A stretch of 64,000 bases of DNA from Bradyrhizobium xenonodulans (lineage in GTDB: Bacteria > Pseudomonadota > Alphaproteobacteria > Rhizobiales > Xanthobacteraceae), in the NCBI RefSeq assembly GCF_027594865.1, contig NZ_CP089391.1, positions 3,316,501-3,380,500 of the forward strand. The letters run 5' to 3'. The notes below the pieces were generated by a model. It was not told the origin of the DNA. It was given only the letters and a program-made list of their open reading frames with translations, and did no database searches. Below are positions 9,974 to 19,456 of the stretch, in pieces. The position numbers and the translations under genes are program-made. Positions within the stretch are counted from its first letter, which is position 1; each line of letters begins with the position of its first letter.

Positions 9974-11599
9974 TCACGCCACGCGATACTCCCTGAATTT
10001 CTCGCGCAACGCCGACTTCAGCACCTTGCCTGTGCCGGTCATCGGAAACTCGTCCAGGAATTCGACCGCGTCGGGCATCCACCAGCTCGCGATCTTCGGA
10101 CGCATGTGCTCGAGCAGGGCCTTGCCGTCCACGGTCGCGCCCTTCTTGCGCACGACGAGGAGCAAGGGGCGCTCCTGCCATTTCTCGTGGTTGATCGCGA
10201 CCACCGCGGCCTGAAGCACATCGGGATGTGACAGGGCGACATCCTCGAGCTGGATCGAGGAGATCCATTCGCCGCCGGACTTGATGACGTCCTTGGAGCG
10301 GTCGGTCAGCGTGACGTGGCCTTGGCCGTCGATCACCGCCATGTCGCCGGTGATCAGCCAGCCGTCACGGTCGAGGCCTTCATCTAACTTCATGTAGCCG
10401 GAGGCGACCCACGGGCCTCGCGCGCGCAGATGACCGACGGTCTTGCCGTCGCGTGGCAGCTCATTGCCGGCGTCATCGACGATGCGCAAGGCGGTGCCGA
10501 AGCAGGCGCGGCCCGATACCTGGCGGCGGTCGAATTTTTCCTTGTCGCCGAGATGCTCGGAGCCAGGCCGCAGGCTCGGCATCGAGCAGCCCAAGGCCTC
10601 GGTCATGCCCCAGGCCTGGATGTAGTCAACGCCATAGTCGCGCTTGAGCTTCTCGACCATCGCGCGCGGCGGCGCCGAGCCCGATGAGAGCGTTGCGCGC
10701 AGCGTGGAGAATTTGTTGCCGGTGCGCCCGAGCCAGTCCAGCAGGATCAGCCAGAAGCTCGGCACGCCGGCCGAGAGCGCCACCTTCTCGCCTTCGAGCA
10801 GCTCATAGAGCTTGTCGGGCTCGTAGTTGCGGCCTGGCAGCACCAGTTTTGAGCCGGTATAGGGCGCGGTGAACGGCATGTTCCAGCCGTTGCCGTGGAA
10901 CAGCGGCGCCATCGGCATCATCACCTCGCGCACGCCTTCGACATGTCCTGGCAGGAAGTCGAAATTGCAGCAGGTCATGGTTTGCAAGATCGCGGCGCGG
11001 TGGGAATAGATCACGCCCTTGGGATTGCCGGTCGTGCCCGAAGTGTAGCAGATGGTGGACGCCGATTTTTCGTCGAACTCCGGCCAGGCGAAGCCGGCGT
11101 CGTTCTCCTTCTCGAGAAGCTCCTCGTAGCAATGCACGTTGGCAAGCCTCGTCTCCGGCATCCGCTCGCGCGACGACATCACGACGAAGGCCTCGATCGT
11201 CTTGAGCTGCGCCGCGATCGCCTCGACCAACGGCAGCGTGGCGCGGTCGATGAACAGCAGCCGGTCCTCGGCGTGGTTGATGATGTAGACGAGCTGCTCC
11301 GGAAACAGCCGCGGGTTGATGGTGTGCAGCACGTAGCCCATGCCCGGCGCGGCATAGAACATTTCGAAATGGCGGTGCGTATTCCAGGCCAGCGTGCCGA
11401 CGCGGTCGCCTTGCGTCATGCCGAGCCGCTTCAAGGCGAGTGCCATGCGCTTGATGCGCGGATGGGCGTCCGCATAGGTGTAGCGGTGGATGTCGCCCTC
11501 GATCTCGCGTGCAACGACCTCGGCTTCGCCGTGATAGTCGGCGGCATACTGGATCAGGCCGCTGATCAGGAGCGGCATATCCATCATCAATCCCTGCAT
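9974..11599 (-). CDS. AMP-binding long-chain acyl-CoA ligase (ANL superfamily)
   Basis: 541 aa. Start chosen at ATG 11599 with GGAGGAG just upstream; the open frame runs 29 codons further without support. Motifs in order: [12 protein letters not shown] (residues 185-196, P-loop), WGMTEALG (A5), TGDMAVID (A7), and MTGTGKVLK with the C-terminal catalytic Lys. It would activate a fatty or aryl acid to acyl-AMP and then acyl-CoA. Leading gene of the minus-strand group with GH172-like and acyl-CoA dehydrogenase genes, divergent from a flavin monooxygenase. Confidence 0.9.
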   Translation of the reverse strand: MQGLMMDMPLLISGLIQYAADYHGEAEVVAREIEGDIHRYTYADAHPRIKRMALALKRLGMTQGDRVGTLAWNTHRHFEMFYAAPGMGYVLHTINPRLFPEQLVYIINHAEDRLLFIDRATLPLVEAIAAQLKTIEAFVVMSSRERMPETRLANVHCYEELLEKENDAGFAWPEFDEKSASTICYTSGTTGNPKGVIYSHRAAILQTMTCCNFDFLPGHVEGVREVMMPMAPLFHGNGWNMPFTAPYTGSKLVLPGRNYEPDKLYELLEGEKVALSAGVPSFWLILLDWLGRTGNKFSTLRATLSSGSAPPRAMVEKLKRDYGVDYIQAWGMTEALGCSMPSLRPGSEHLGDKEKFDRRQVSGRACFGTALRIVDDAGNELPRDGKTVGHLRARGPWVASGYMKLDEGLDRDGWLITGDMAVIDGQGHVTLTDRSKDVIKSGGEWISSIQLEDVALSHPDVLQAAVVAINHEKWQERPLLLVVRKKGATVDGKALLEHMRPKIASWWMPDAVEFLDEFPMTGTGKVLKSALREKFREYRVA

Positions 11600-11763
11600 G
11601 GTCTCCTCCGGATTGCCACGTCGTTGCATGGCGTAGGCTTGTGATTTGCAGGCACGGTAGCGGAACGTCCCGCGACGTTCACGCAAAAAAGAATGGGCGC
11701 GATTGCATGCGTCACTTTTTCGGGGCTAACTGATCCGAAGCAGCGTTCGCGTGGAGGACATGG

Positions 11764-13611
11764 ATGTCAGCGGAAAGACACAAGACCGGTACAGCCGGCG
11801 ACTCTACGATGGACATTGCCTCGCTCCGTTCGCGTTATCGCGACGAGCGTGACCGCCGCCTGCGCACCGAGGGCAAGGCGCAATATGTGGAGGTGACAGG
11901 CGGTTTCAGTCGCTACCTCGACGATCCCTGGGCCGATCCCGGATTTGCGCGCACAGCCGTCAGCGAACAGACCGAGGTGCTCATCGTCGGCGGCGGCTTC
12001 GGCGGCCTTTTGTGCGGGGCGCGTCTGCGCGAGGCCGACATCGATGATTTTCGCATCGTGGAAAAGGCCGCCGATTTCGGTGGTACCTGGTATTGGAATC
12101 GCTACCCTGGTGCGGCCTGCGATACCGAGAGCTACATCTATCTGCCGCTGCTGGAAGAGACCGGTTACATGCCGGTGCGCAAATATGCGCGGGCGCCGGA
12201 GATCTACGAGCACTCCCGCCGCATCGGCCGCCACTTCGGCCTCTACGAGCGGGCACTGTTTCAGACTGTCATCGCGCGGATGGAATGGCAGGAAGGCGAA
12301 GCATGCTGGCTGGTCGAGACCGATCGCGGCGATCGCATCCGCGCTCGCTTCGTCATTCTCGCCGGTGGACCGCTGAGCCGTCCGAAGCTGCCGGGCATTC
12401 CCGGCATTGAGACCTTCAAGGGCCACAGCTTCCACACCAGCCGGTGGGATTACGGCTACACCGGCGGCTCCGCCGAGGGCGGGCTCACCGGTCTCTCAGA
12501 CAAGCGCGTCGGCATCATCGGCACCGGCGCGACCGCTGTGCAATGCGTGCCGCATCTCGGCCGTTCGGCGAAGGAGCTCTACGTCTTCCAGCGCACGCCG
12601 TCGGCGATCGGCGTGCGCGACGACCGGCCGACGGATCAGGACTGGGCAACGAGCCTTAAGCCGGGCTGGCAGCGCGAGCGCATGGATAATTTCACCGCGG
12701 TGATTTCAGGCGAGCCGATCGAGCAGGATCTGGTGCAGGACGGCTGGACCGGCCTGCTCGGCGAGATCCTGCTGGCGCCACGCCGGCAGCCACAGCCGGT
12801 GACCTCGATGGAGGAGGCGCTGAAGGTCATCGAGCAGGCCGACTACCGCAAGATGGAGGAGATCCGCGCGCGCGTCGATGCCATCGTCAAGGACGAGGCG
12901 GCCGCGGCGGCGCTAAAACCCTGGTACAAGGCGTTCTGCAAGCGGCCGTGCTTCCACGACGAATATCTCGACACCTTCAATCGCCCCAACGTGCATCTCG
13001 TCGACACCAGGGGGCAGGGCGTCGAGCGCATCACGGAGAATGCCGTCGTGGCGGGCGGCAAGGCCTATGAGCTCGACTGCCTGATCTATGCCAGCGGCTT
13101 CGAGGTCGGCACCGATTACGCGCGCCGCATGGGCTTTGAGATCTACGGCCGTGACGGCATCAGCCTGTCCGAGCGCTGGCGTGACGGCGTCAAGACGCTG
13201 CATGGCTTCTACAGTCGCGGTTTTCCGAACTGTTTCCTGATCGTCACCGTGCAGGCGGGCCAGAGTGCCAACTTCCCGCACATCATCGACGAGCAGTCGC
13301 AGCACATCGCCTATGTCATCGCCGAGGCGCGCAAGCGCAAGGCGCGGACGCTGGAGCCGACGCTGGCCGCCGAGAACGCCTGGGTCGACGAGGTCGTGAA
13401 AGCCGCGCTTGGCCGGCAGACTTATCTCGCCGAATGCACGCCCGGCTATTACAACAATGAAGGCGTGCTCGATCCTATCGCAGCGAGAAACAGCCAATAT
13501 TGGCGCGGACCGGTGGCGTTCCTGCGGCTGCTCGAAAAGTGGCGCAAGGAGGGCAATCTGGACGGACTGGAATTGACCCGGGGAACAGCTGAAGAGGCGG
13601 TTTCGGCTTGA
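11764..13611 (+). CDS. flavin-containing monooxygenase, Baeyer-Villiger type
   Basis: 615 aa, ATG 11764 with GGAGG 6 nt upstream. The FAD-binding GGGFGG is at 76-81 and [14 protein letters not shown] at 107-120. The Baeyer-Villiger fingerprint FxGxxxHxxxW is read as [11 protein letters not shown] at 218-228, and the NADPH-binding GTGATA at 253-258. The roughly 100-residue N-terminal extension is typical of cyclohexanone/steroid monooxygenase-like enzymes. It would insert oxygen into a ketone to give an ester or lactone. Its stop overlaps a TTG start of the next gene, suggesting a two-gene operon. Confidence 0.9.
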   Translation: MSAERHKTGTAGDSTMDIASLRSRYRDERDRRLRTEGKAQYVEVTGGFSRYLDDPWADPGFARTAVSEQTEVLIVGGGFGGLLCGARLREADIDDFRIVEKAADFGGTWYWNRYPGAACDTESYIYLPLLEETGYMPVRKYARAPEIYEHSRRIGRHFGLYERALFQTVIARMEWQEGEACWLVETDRGDRIRARFVILAGGPLSRPKLPGIPGIETFKGHSFHTSRWDYGYTGGSAEGGLTGLSDKRVGIIGTGATAVQCVPHLGRSAKELYVFQRTPSAIGVRDDRPTDQDWATSLKPGWQRERMDNFTAVISGEPIEQDLVQDGWTGLLGEILLAPRRQPQPVTSMEEALKVIEQADYRKMEEIRARVDAIVKDEAAAAALKPWYKAFCKRPCFHDEYLDTFNRPNVHLVDTRGQGVERITENAVVAGGKAYELDCLIYASGFEVGTDYARRMGFEIYGRDGISLSERWRDGVKTLHGFYSRGFPNCFLIVTVQAGQSANFPHIIDEQSQHIAYVIAEARKRKARTLEPTLAAENAWVDEVVKAALGRQTYLAECTPGYYNNEGVLDPIAARNSQYWRGPVAFLRLLEKWRKEGNLDGLELTRGTAEEAVSA

Positions 13612-14423
13612 ACGACATGATCCCGGCTCCATCAGGTGCGACGCGGCTCTACGTCATCGTCGGCGATCCCATCGCGCAGGTGCGCTCGCCGGCCGGCGTG
13701 AGCGCCGCCTTCGCTGCACGCGGGCACGACGGCATTCTGATGCCTGTGCAGGTCGCGCCGACGAATCTGCCCGATTTCCTCTCGGTGGCGACACGATTGA
13801 AAAATCTCGACGGCATCGTCGTGACCATCCCGCATAAGTTCGCCTGTTATCAGGCCTGCGCCAGTGCGACCGAGCGCGCTCACTTTTTGCGCACCGTGAA
13901 TTTGATGCGCCGGCGCGCGGACGGTTCATGGCACGGCGACATGGTGGACGGCCTCGGCTTCGTTGGTGCGGCGCGCGCGAAGGGGATCGATCCCAGCGGC
14001 ATGCGGGCGCTCCTCGTCGGCGCCGGCGGTGCTGGCTCGGCGATTGCGCTGGCACTGGTCGAGGCCGGCGTGAGCGAGCTCGCCATTCATGACAGCGCTA
14101 CCGAGCGCCGCGACGCGCTGATCGGCCGGCTCAACGGGCTCGGCAAAGCGTCTGTGCGGGCCGGCACTGTGGATCCCGCCGGCTTCGATTTTGTCGCCAA
14201 TGCGACGCCCGCGGGGATGAAGCAGGGCGATCCGCTGCCGGTCGACGTCGGGCGGCTGGCGCCGTCGGCCTATTGCGGCTGTGTCATCACCAAGCCCGAG
14301 GTCTCGCCCTTTATCGCGGCGGCTCGAAAGGCCGGCTGCGTGACCGGGACCGGTACGGACATGTACCAGCAGCATCAGGGCATCATGGTGGATTTCCTGC
14401 TTCACGGTGACGGTGAGGGTTAG
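13608..14423 (+). CDS. shikimate dehydrogenase family protein (AroE-like)
   Basis: 271 aa from TTG 13608, which has GAGG at a good distance and overlaps the monooxygenase stop; ATG 13617 is the alternative. The N-terminal substrate domain has [17 protein letters not shown] and [10 protein letters not shown], where Lys of PHK is the catalytic residue. The Rossmann domain has [15 protein letters not shown], and the C-terminus contains [11 protein letters not shown]. It is AroE-like, but coupling to a monooxygenase gene suggests a catabolic NADP-linked dehydrogenase rather than the housekeeping enzyme of aromatic amino-acid synthesis. Confidence 0.82.
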   Translation: MNDMIPAPSGATRLYVIVGDPIAQVRSPAGVSAAFAARGHDGILMPVQVAPTNLPDFLSVATRLKNLDGIVVTIPHKFACYQACASATERAHFLRTVNLMRRRADGSWHGDMVDGLGFVGAARAKGIDPSGMRALLVGAGGAGSAIALALVEAGVSELAIHDSATERRDALIGRLNGLGKASVRAGTVDPAGFDFVANATPAGMKQGDPLPVDVGRLAPSAYCGCVITKPEVSPFIAAARKAGCVTGTGTDMYQQHQGIMVDFLLHGDGEG

Positions 14424-14532
14424 GCGTTCACACTGGTGTCAAGGTACCCAGAGGGCTTGAGCGATCAGGGCCGACGTAGGATCATGCGCCCGCGCGAGCC
14501 GGTCGCGCACCTTTAAGTGAGAGGAACGACGA

Positions 14533-15351
14533 ATGACCAAGGGCAGGACCGTTGCGACGGCCATGATCGGTGCGACCGCGCTGCTTCTTTCTCTGGCGCC
14601 GATCGCCGAGGCCGCCACCTGCGGCAACGGGCCTGGCGGCTTCGAGGCCTGGAAGCGCGAGTTCAGCGCCGAGGCGCAAGGAAAGGGCATCGGCCAGACC
14701 GCGCTCGGGGCGCTGATGCAGGCCAATTACGCCAGCGCCACCATCGCCGCCGACCGCGGCCAGCGCAGCTTTTCGCTGACGCTCGACCAATTCCTCGCCA
14801 AGCGCGGCGCCACCACGATCGTCGCCAAGGGGCGGCAGCTCAAGCAGTCGCAGGCCGCCTTGTTCGCCTCGATCCAGCAGCGTTACGGCGTGCCACCGGG
14901 GCCATTGATCGCGATCTGGGGCATGGAGACCGGTTTCGGCAGCCAGCGCGGCAACCAGAACATGCTCTCGTCGATCGCGACGCTCGCCTATGACTGCCGC
15001 CGTCCCGAATTCTTCACCGACCAACTCTATGCTGCCCTGAAGCTGATCGACCGCGGCACGCTGTCGGGGGCAACCCGGGGCTCTATGCATGGCGAGGTCG
15101 GCCAGACCCAGTTCATGCCCAAGAACATCCTGGCTTATGGCACCGGCAATCTCGAAGTTGCCGCCAACGCGCTGAACTCGACGGCGAATTTCCTCAAGGC
15201 CCATGGCTGGCGCGCGGGAGCCGGTTACCAGCCGGGCGAGCCGAATTTTGCGGCCATCGAGGCCTGGAATGCTGCAGGCGTCTACCAAAAAGCGATTGCG
15301 CTGATGGGCCGGCAGATCGACGAGGGCGGCGGAGCCGCTGCATCGCGGTGA
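14533..15351 (+). CDS. lytic murein transglycosylase (MltB/SLT_2 family)
   Basis: 272 aa, ATG with GAGAGG upstream. A signal peptide (about residues 1-28, ending IAEAA) directs it to the periplasm. The catalytic Glu is Glu132 in GMETGFG, and GQTQFMP is the second family motif. It cleaves peptidoglycan glycan strands with formation of 1,6-anhydro-muramic acid. It is shorter than E. coli MltB and lacks a C-terminal peptidoglycan-binding domain. No lipobox Cys is seen at the cleavage site. Confidence 0.88.
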   Translation: MTKGRTVATAMIGATALLLSLAPIAEAATCGNGPGGFEAWKREFSAEAQGKGIGQTALGALMQANYASATIAADRGQRSFSLTLDQFLAKRGATTIVAKGRQLKQSQAALFASIQQRYGVPPGPLIAIWGMETGFGSQRGNQNMLSSIATLAYDCRRPEFFTDQLYAALKLIDRGTLSGATRGSMHGEVGQTQFMPKNILAYGTGNLEVAANALNSTANFLKAHGWRAGAGYQPGEPNFAAIEAWNAAGVYQKAIALMGRQIDEGGGAAASR

Positions 15352-15463
15352 GGTGATTCGCCAGATTCAACGCGCCGGCGTAGGAGAAAGTTGTTGCCGT
15401 CGGGAACTGACGGCACGAGGTTTGCTTTGATCAGGTTCAGGGCCGGGCATGAGGAGACTCAAG

Positions 15464-15685
15464 ATGGCAACCCAGATCGTGATGGACCAGACTGGCGACA
15501 CCCGCCACGAGTTTGATCCTGGCAATGCCGAAGCGCTGGCGCGGGCCGAACAGCGCTTCCGTGAGCTGACCGGAGCCGGCTTTACCGCCGCCTTCCGAAC
15601 CGGGCCCGGTGAAGTCACCCGTATCAGATCGTTCGACCCGACCGCGCAGGAAACGTTGTTCTATCCCCGCCTGGTCGGCGGCTGA
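15464..15685 (+). CDS. hypothetical protein, 73 aa
   Basis: Start chosen at ATG 15464 because GAGGAG lies 7 nt upstream; an ATG 15 nt earlier overlaps this site. A small soluble protein with ALARAEQRFRELTGAGF and ending FYPRLVGG; no known domain recognised. It is 12 bp before another small gene and is probably cotranscribed with it. Function unknown. Confidence 0.65.
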   Translation: MATQIVMDQTGDTRHEFDPGNAEALARAEQRFRELTGAGFTAAFRTGPGEVTRIRSFDPTAQETLFYPRLVGG

Positions 15686-15697
15686 TCTGAGCTGCTC

Positions 15698-16120
15698 ATG
15701 TTCGCAGCAGTTTGGCTCCGCGCGCCGGCGCGTGCGCGTCTGCACGCGTTGCGCGAACTCTACCGGCGCTTCTTCGGCGAGAACACGCCGGATGCCCGCG
15801 GGCGCCGGCTGTTGGCCGAATGGTTGTCGCCTGTGCAGCGCGCGCAATTCGAGCAGCACCGCTATTTCGATGTCATCGGGTGCGATACCGGAAAGACCTA
15901 TCGCATCCATTATGGCACGGCCGCCAATGTCCATGAGATCGATGGCGATGGGCATGCGACGATGGGATGGTGCTTCGTCCCGTCAGGCTTCCTCGTGCCG
16001 GGCGACGTGATGCTGGCACAGAAGGTCGCGCTCGAGACGGACGAGAAAGGGGCGCTTGCGCTCGCCAACCGGTTTCCGCCGGCGACGCATTCAGAGCACT
16101 TCTACCGGCGGCCGTTCTAG
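15698..16120 (+). CDS. hypothetical protein, 140 aa
   Basis: A soluble protein with a basic N-terminus and a conserved-looking central segment (AQFEQHRYFDVIGCDTGKTYRIHYG). The C-terminus has HSEHFYRRPF. It could be a small beta-rich domain; no catalytic motif is evident. It follows the 73-aa gene by 12 bp, so the two likely form an operon. Confidence 0.65.
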   Translation: MFAAVWLRAPARARLHALRELYRRFFGENTPDARGRRLLAEWLSPVQRAQFEQHRYFDVIGCDTGKTYRIHYGTAANVHEIDGDGHATMGWCFVPSGFLVPGDVMLAQKVALETDEKGALALANRFPPATHSEHFYRRPF

Positions 16121-16196
16121 CGCCCGAAGATATGGACGAGACGCAGTATTCACCTCTCCCTTCCGGAGAGGCGAAGCCAACCCACGGCGATTCCTG

Positions 16197-16289
16197 TCAG
16201 TCGTGCGTGGTGCGATAGGCATCCACTGCATGCGCCGCGAAGACGCCGATGCTGCAAAGGGCGAGCAGGCCGGAGATCAGCTCGATCAT
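16197..16289 (-). CDS. small single-pass membrane peptide, 30 aa
   Basis: ATG 16289 to TGA 16197. The peptide begins MIELISGLLALCSIGVFAAH, a single hydrophobic helix, and ends with a short polar tail (DAYRTTHD). GGGAG lies 8 nt upstream of the ATG. The start overlaps the stop of a 27-aa frame by 4 bp (ATGA), a layout that favours real translation. It resembles one-helix accessory peptides such as KdpF or CydX in form only; function unknown. Confidence 0.5.
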   Translation of the reverse strand: MIELISGLLALCSIGVFAAHAVDAYRTTHD

Positions 16290-16369
16290 GACTCATTCTC
16301 CCGCAATGGCTGGGCGACGAGATTCTGGCAGCAGGAATAATCCAGGATGAGGTCGAGGAAGAATTGCAT
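16286..16369 (-). CDS. putative small peptide, 27 aa, coupled to the 30-aa membrane peptide
   Basis: ATG 16369 to TGA 16286. The product starts MQFFLDLILDYSCCQNL, with two adjacent cysteines and a polar C-terminus. A GGGACGG sequence is 6-12 nt upstream. Its stop overlaps the next start, so it may act as a translated leader for the 30-aa peptide. Very short, hence modest confidence. Confidence 0.35.
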   Translation of the reverse strand: MQFFLDLILDYSCCQNLVAQPLRENES

Positions 16370-16568
16370 GGTGGCCGTCCCTGTATTTATTTTGATAACC
16401 ACTTAAACGGCGATCTGTTTCAGGCGTGTTTCGTCGCATCGGGAAAGGGGTTTCGCGGGGGAACCCCGGACTGGTTTGTGCGCTGCGAACCCGTTACATC
16501 CTGCTCTTATTCAGTCCTTTAGCCGGGCCTTTCCTGGCGGGCGGCAAACCATATTGCGAGGCAAAATC

Positions 16569-17015
16569 ATGGCGCAGGTCGAGTGGTTCGACGATCTCAC
16601 GGTCGGAATGCGGTTCAAATCGCCCGAGGTCGCGGTCACCGAAGCCGACATCAAGCGTTTCGCCGCCGAGTTCGATCCGCAGCCGATGCATCTCGACCAC
16701 GAGGCCGCCAAGGGGACCCTGTTCAAGGGCCTGGCTGCGTCGGGATGGCACACTGCCGCGATTGCCATGAACCTCGCGATCCAGGCCCGCCCGTTCGGTC
16801 CGCATCCATTGATCGGCGCGGGCGTCGATGGCCTGCGCTGGACCATTCCGGTTCGGCCCAACGACCGTCTGCATCTGGTCGGCGAGGTCATGAGTCTGAC
16901 GCCGTCGAAGTCGAAGCCGCAGGGCATCGCGCTGGTGAAATGGACCATGTTCAACCAGAACGGCGAGGAGGTTTACACCTTCACCCCGATCGCGATCATC
17001 CCGCGGCGGGCGTAG
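16569..17015 (+). CDS. MaoC family dehydratase (hot-dog fold)
   Basis: 148 aa, ATG 16569. A single hot-dog domain with AAEFDPQPMHLDHEAA (about residues 33-48), the usual (R)-enoyl-CoA hydratase/MaoC substrate-site segment with Asp and His. The family hydrates enoyl-CoAs, though many single-domain members are uncharacterised. Monocistronic by spacing; the coenzyme-A ligase and dehydrogenase genes are 5-9 kb away. Confidence 0.85.
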   Translation: MAQVEWFDDLTVGMRFKSPEVAVTEADIKRFAAEFDPQPMHLDHEAAKGTLFKGLAASGWHTAAIAMNLAIQARPFGPHPLIGAGVDGLRWTIPVRPNDRLHLVGEVMSLTPSKSKPQGIALVKWTMFNQNGEEVYTFTPIAIIPRRA

Positions 17016-17108
17016 GGCCGGCTCGTTCACCGGCGGCCAGCCTTCAAACCCTTGCGAGCCGCCGGCAGAGATGGTCATGTCGGCATGGGGACCACGCGGG
17101 AGGCTGAC

Positions 17109-17618
17109 ATGAGGCGTTTCCTTCTCGCCACTGCGTTGCTCGCGGGCGCCTTCGTCATCGGGCTGAGCGCCGGGCTCGCGCTTGCGCAACAATCCAAGGT
17201 CGGCGACTGGACCATCGAGAAGCGCACACAGGATACGCATTGCAATGCGAGCCGCGGCTACAAGGACAAGGATGACGAGAACCGCGACTACGTCATCGTC
17301 ATTACCTATTCCGACAAGGCCATCGTGATCGTGATGATCTATGACGGCTGGGAGTGGGACAAGCCCGGCGAGATCCTCCGGGCCGATGTCGGCACCGATG
17401 ACGCCGACATCATGAAGAAGGCGAAGTGGGAGGTCATGGACAAGACCACGCTGCGCGGCATCTTCGAATACAATCAGTCGATCATGGACCGGCTGTCGAA
17501 GGCCAGGCGCCTCACGCTCGATTTCGAGGACGATGACGAAGACAGCATCGAGATGCAGATCCCGCGCGCCGGCGAGGCACTCGCCGCGCTGAAGTTCTGC
17601 GAAGAGAATCGGAAGTAA
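17109..17618 (+). CDS. hypothetical secreted protein, 169 aa
   Basis: Start chosen at ATG 17109 with GGAGG 6 nt upstream. The first 27 residues form a signal peptide (basic start, long hydrophobic core, ALA before QQ). The mature part is acidic and beta-rich, with VIVITYSDKAIVIVMIYDGW and a DFEDDDEDSIEM segment, and two cysteines that could pair. Periplasmic location is likely; no family recognised. Confidence 0.7.
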   Translation: MRRFLLATALLAGAFVIGLSAGLALAQQSKVGDWTIEKRTQDTHCNASRGYKDKDDENRDYVIVITYSDKAIVIVMIYDGWEWDKPGEILRADVGTDDADIMKKAKWEVMDKTTLRGIFEYNQSIMDRLSKARRLTLDFEDDDEDSIEMQIPRAGEALAALKFCEENRK

Positions 17619-17648
17619 ATTGCCGGCGACCGCGTCGGGCGCAGCTGT

Positions 17649-17740
17649 CGTAGGGCGGGCAAAGCGCAGCGTGCCCACCATCTCTCCATTCGGCGCAAGA
17701 GGGTGGGCACGGCGCTTGCGCGCCTTTGCCCACCCTACGA
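17649..17740. repeat. REP-like palindromic intergenic element
   Basis: The left arm, starting TAGGGCGGGCAAAGCGCAGC, is mirrored by the right arm ending GCGCCTTTGCCCACCCTAC, with about 20 bp between. Such 'GTAGGGTGGGCAAAG...' elements recur between genes in Bradyrhizobium genomes (recollection, not searched). It sits just after the secreted-protein gene and can form a long imperfect hairpin, so it may also stop transcription. Confidence 0.65.
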
Positions 17741-17895
17741 GAGCTGGTCGTAACGAAAGTGCGCCCGAGCCTAACCGCCGCATCAGCGGGAACTGTCGGC
17801 GATCAACTCCGGCGGCAGCGCGCGAACGCGTGACACAACGCACACAGTCCGCGCGCTGTTCGCAATTATCCTAGTCTTTGGCGAAAACGTCCAAG

Positions 17896-17937
17896 CCGCA
17901 CCCTGCGGTTGACGTTACGCAAGGACGATGTTCGATA
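17896..17937 (+). promoter_or_regulatory. predicted promoter with adjacent operator-like palindrome
   Basis: TTGACG (17909-17914) and TCGATA (17932-17937) are 17 bp apart. Directly before the -35 lies CCGCA-CCC-TGCGG (17896-17908), a perfect 5-bp palindrome. It would drive the first LuxR-type gene with a leader of about 120 nt. The rest of the gap from 17741 to 18067 shows nothing else clear. Confidence 0.4.
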
Positions 17938-18067
17938 TTTTAGCATCTCGCTGCATTGCCTTTTCCTCGTCGAAGGCGACGGTTGACTGGTCTGTCGCCT
18001 CCACCAATTTTCAATGTGCAAGCCCCTTTTGCCAACGGGGCAGTACGCCGATCGCACCGTTCCCCCG

Positions 18068-19225
18068 ATGACGATCCTTCAGGCAAATCGATTCTCGTCT
18101 CTCGTCGGCGAGATCTATGATGCGGCGGTCGATCCTGCGCTGCGCAGCGGCGCGCTGGAACAGGTTTCGCATTACGTCGGCGGGTGCGCCGCGACCATCC
18201 TGTCCCGCGATGCGGCAAGGCTCTCGATCGAGATCCATCAGCATTTTGGAACCGAATCCCGCTTCCGTCAGCTCTATCGCGACAGATACGTCGAGCAGGA
18301 TCCTCTGCTCGATCGTCATCTCGCTTTCTCCGCCGAGCAGACCATCGGCGTGACCGACATCATGCCGCATGCCGATTTCGTGGCGACGAGCTTCTATCGC
18401 GAGTGGGTCGAGCCGCAGGGCGCGATCGACCTCGCGACCGTCGCGCTCGAAAGGTCGGACACGCGCACCACGGTCTTGCAGGTGTTGCGCCACCGATCGC
18501 GAGGAACCGTCGACGATTCGATGCGCGAGCGCATGCGCCTGCTCGCGCCTCACATCCAGCGTTCCAGGATCATGGGACGGCAGATCAGGGCGCGCTCGCA
18601 TACCGTGGACGACCTTGCCGATGTGCTCGACGGTCTGAGCACGGCGATCTGCCTGCTCGACGCAGACGGCCGGGTCGTGCATGCCAACGCGGCGTGCCGG
18701 CAGCTTTTCGTCGATGCCAATCTGCTCGCGATGGTCGGAGACAGGATCGTTGCGCGCAACACCCAGGCCGACAAAATATTCCGTAGCCTGTTCGAAATAA
18801 ATTTGGATGACCAAACTCATTCGACCGGTCGCCGACGTATCGAACTCATGACATCGGCTGACGGTCAGCACTATCTTATCCATGCTCTTCCGTTGAGGCG
18901 AGAGCGTAGCCTGCCACGGGACGTCGCGGCGACGGTGCTCCTCGTTCAGAAAGCAGCGATGGTGCCCTCGCTCGTGCCCGGCGCGATCGCCTCGGCTTTC
19001 AGGCTGACGCCCTCCGAATTGCGTGTATTGATGGCAATTGTCGAGATCGGCGGCGTTCCCGACATTGCGGCGAAGCTCGGCATTGCCGAGACGACGGTGA
19101 AGACGCATCTCGGTCGCCTGTTCGAAAAGACGGGTGCCGGCAGGCAGGCGGACCTCGTGAAGATCGCGGCCGGATTTACCGCGCCGTTTGCACAGCGGAC
19201 GAGCAGCGACGACGACGCCGTGTGA
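18068..19225 (+). CDS. LuxR-type helix-turn-helix transcriptional regulator (paralogue 1)
   Basis: 385 aa from ATG 18068, chosen because it aligns with the starts of two downstream paralogues; ATG 18014 would add 18 residues and neither has a clear ribosome site. An N-terminal sensory domain (YREWVEPQGAIDLATVALE) is followed by a PAS-like segment (ICLLDADGRVVHANAACRQL). The C-terminal LuxR/FixJ HTH has LTPSELRVLMAIVE and GIAETTVKTHLGRLFEK. There is no receiver domain and no obvious acyl-homoserine-lactone domain, so it is a solo regulator with unknown signal. Confidence 0.82.
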   Translation: MTILQANRFSSLVGEIYDAAVDPALRSGALEQVSHYVGGCAATILSRDAARLSIEIHQHFGTESRFRQLYRDRYVEQDPLLDRHLAFSAEQTIGVTDIMPHADFVATSFYREWVEPQGAIDLATVALERSDTRTTVLQVLRHRSRGTVDDSMRERMRLLAPHIQRSRIMGRQIRARSHTVDDLADVLDGLSTAICLLDADGRVVHANAACRQLFVDANLLAMVGDRIVARNTQADKIFRSLFEINLDDQTHSTGRRRIELMTSADGQHYLIHALPLRRERSLPRDVAATVLLVQKAAMVPSLVPGAIASAFRLTPSELRVLMAIVEIGGVPDIAAKLGIAETTVKTHLGRLFEKTGAGRQADLVKIAAGFTAPFAQRTSSDDDAV

Positions 19226-19293
19226 TTCATTTCACGGCGCGAGCCGCGCGGATGATGCAATCTCAATCCATTGTGATGAGCAGGACCGTCAGG

Positions 19294-19337
19294 TCCTCCG
19301 AACGTAGGACGCGTGACGTTTGAGACTTTCGTATATC
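19294..19337 (+). promoter_or_regulatory. 16-bp palindromic box and -10 before the AraC-type gene
   Basis: TCCTCCGAACGTAGGA (19294-19309) is a two-mismatch version of the palindrome found before the autotransporter and the second LuxR gene. TATATC (19332-19337) lies where a -10 would place the palindrome centre near -42, the position of class II activator sites. Motif reading only. Confidence 0.42.
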
Positions 19338-19456
19338 GCGCCACCTGGAACGAGAAGGGCAGTGTGCGCCACGGAACGATGCGCGCCGGCACCGGACGGG
19401 GGTGCGGGGAGACGACAGCGCGTGGCCGAGCCTGCTTGTCGGTTGGAGAAATTGCA

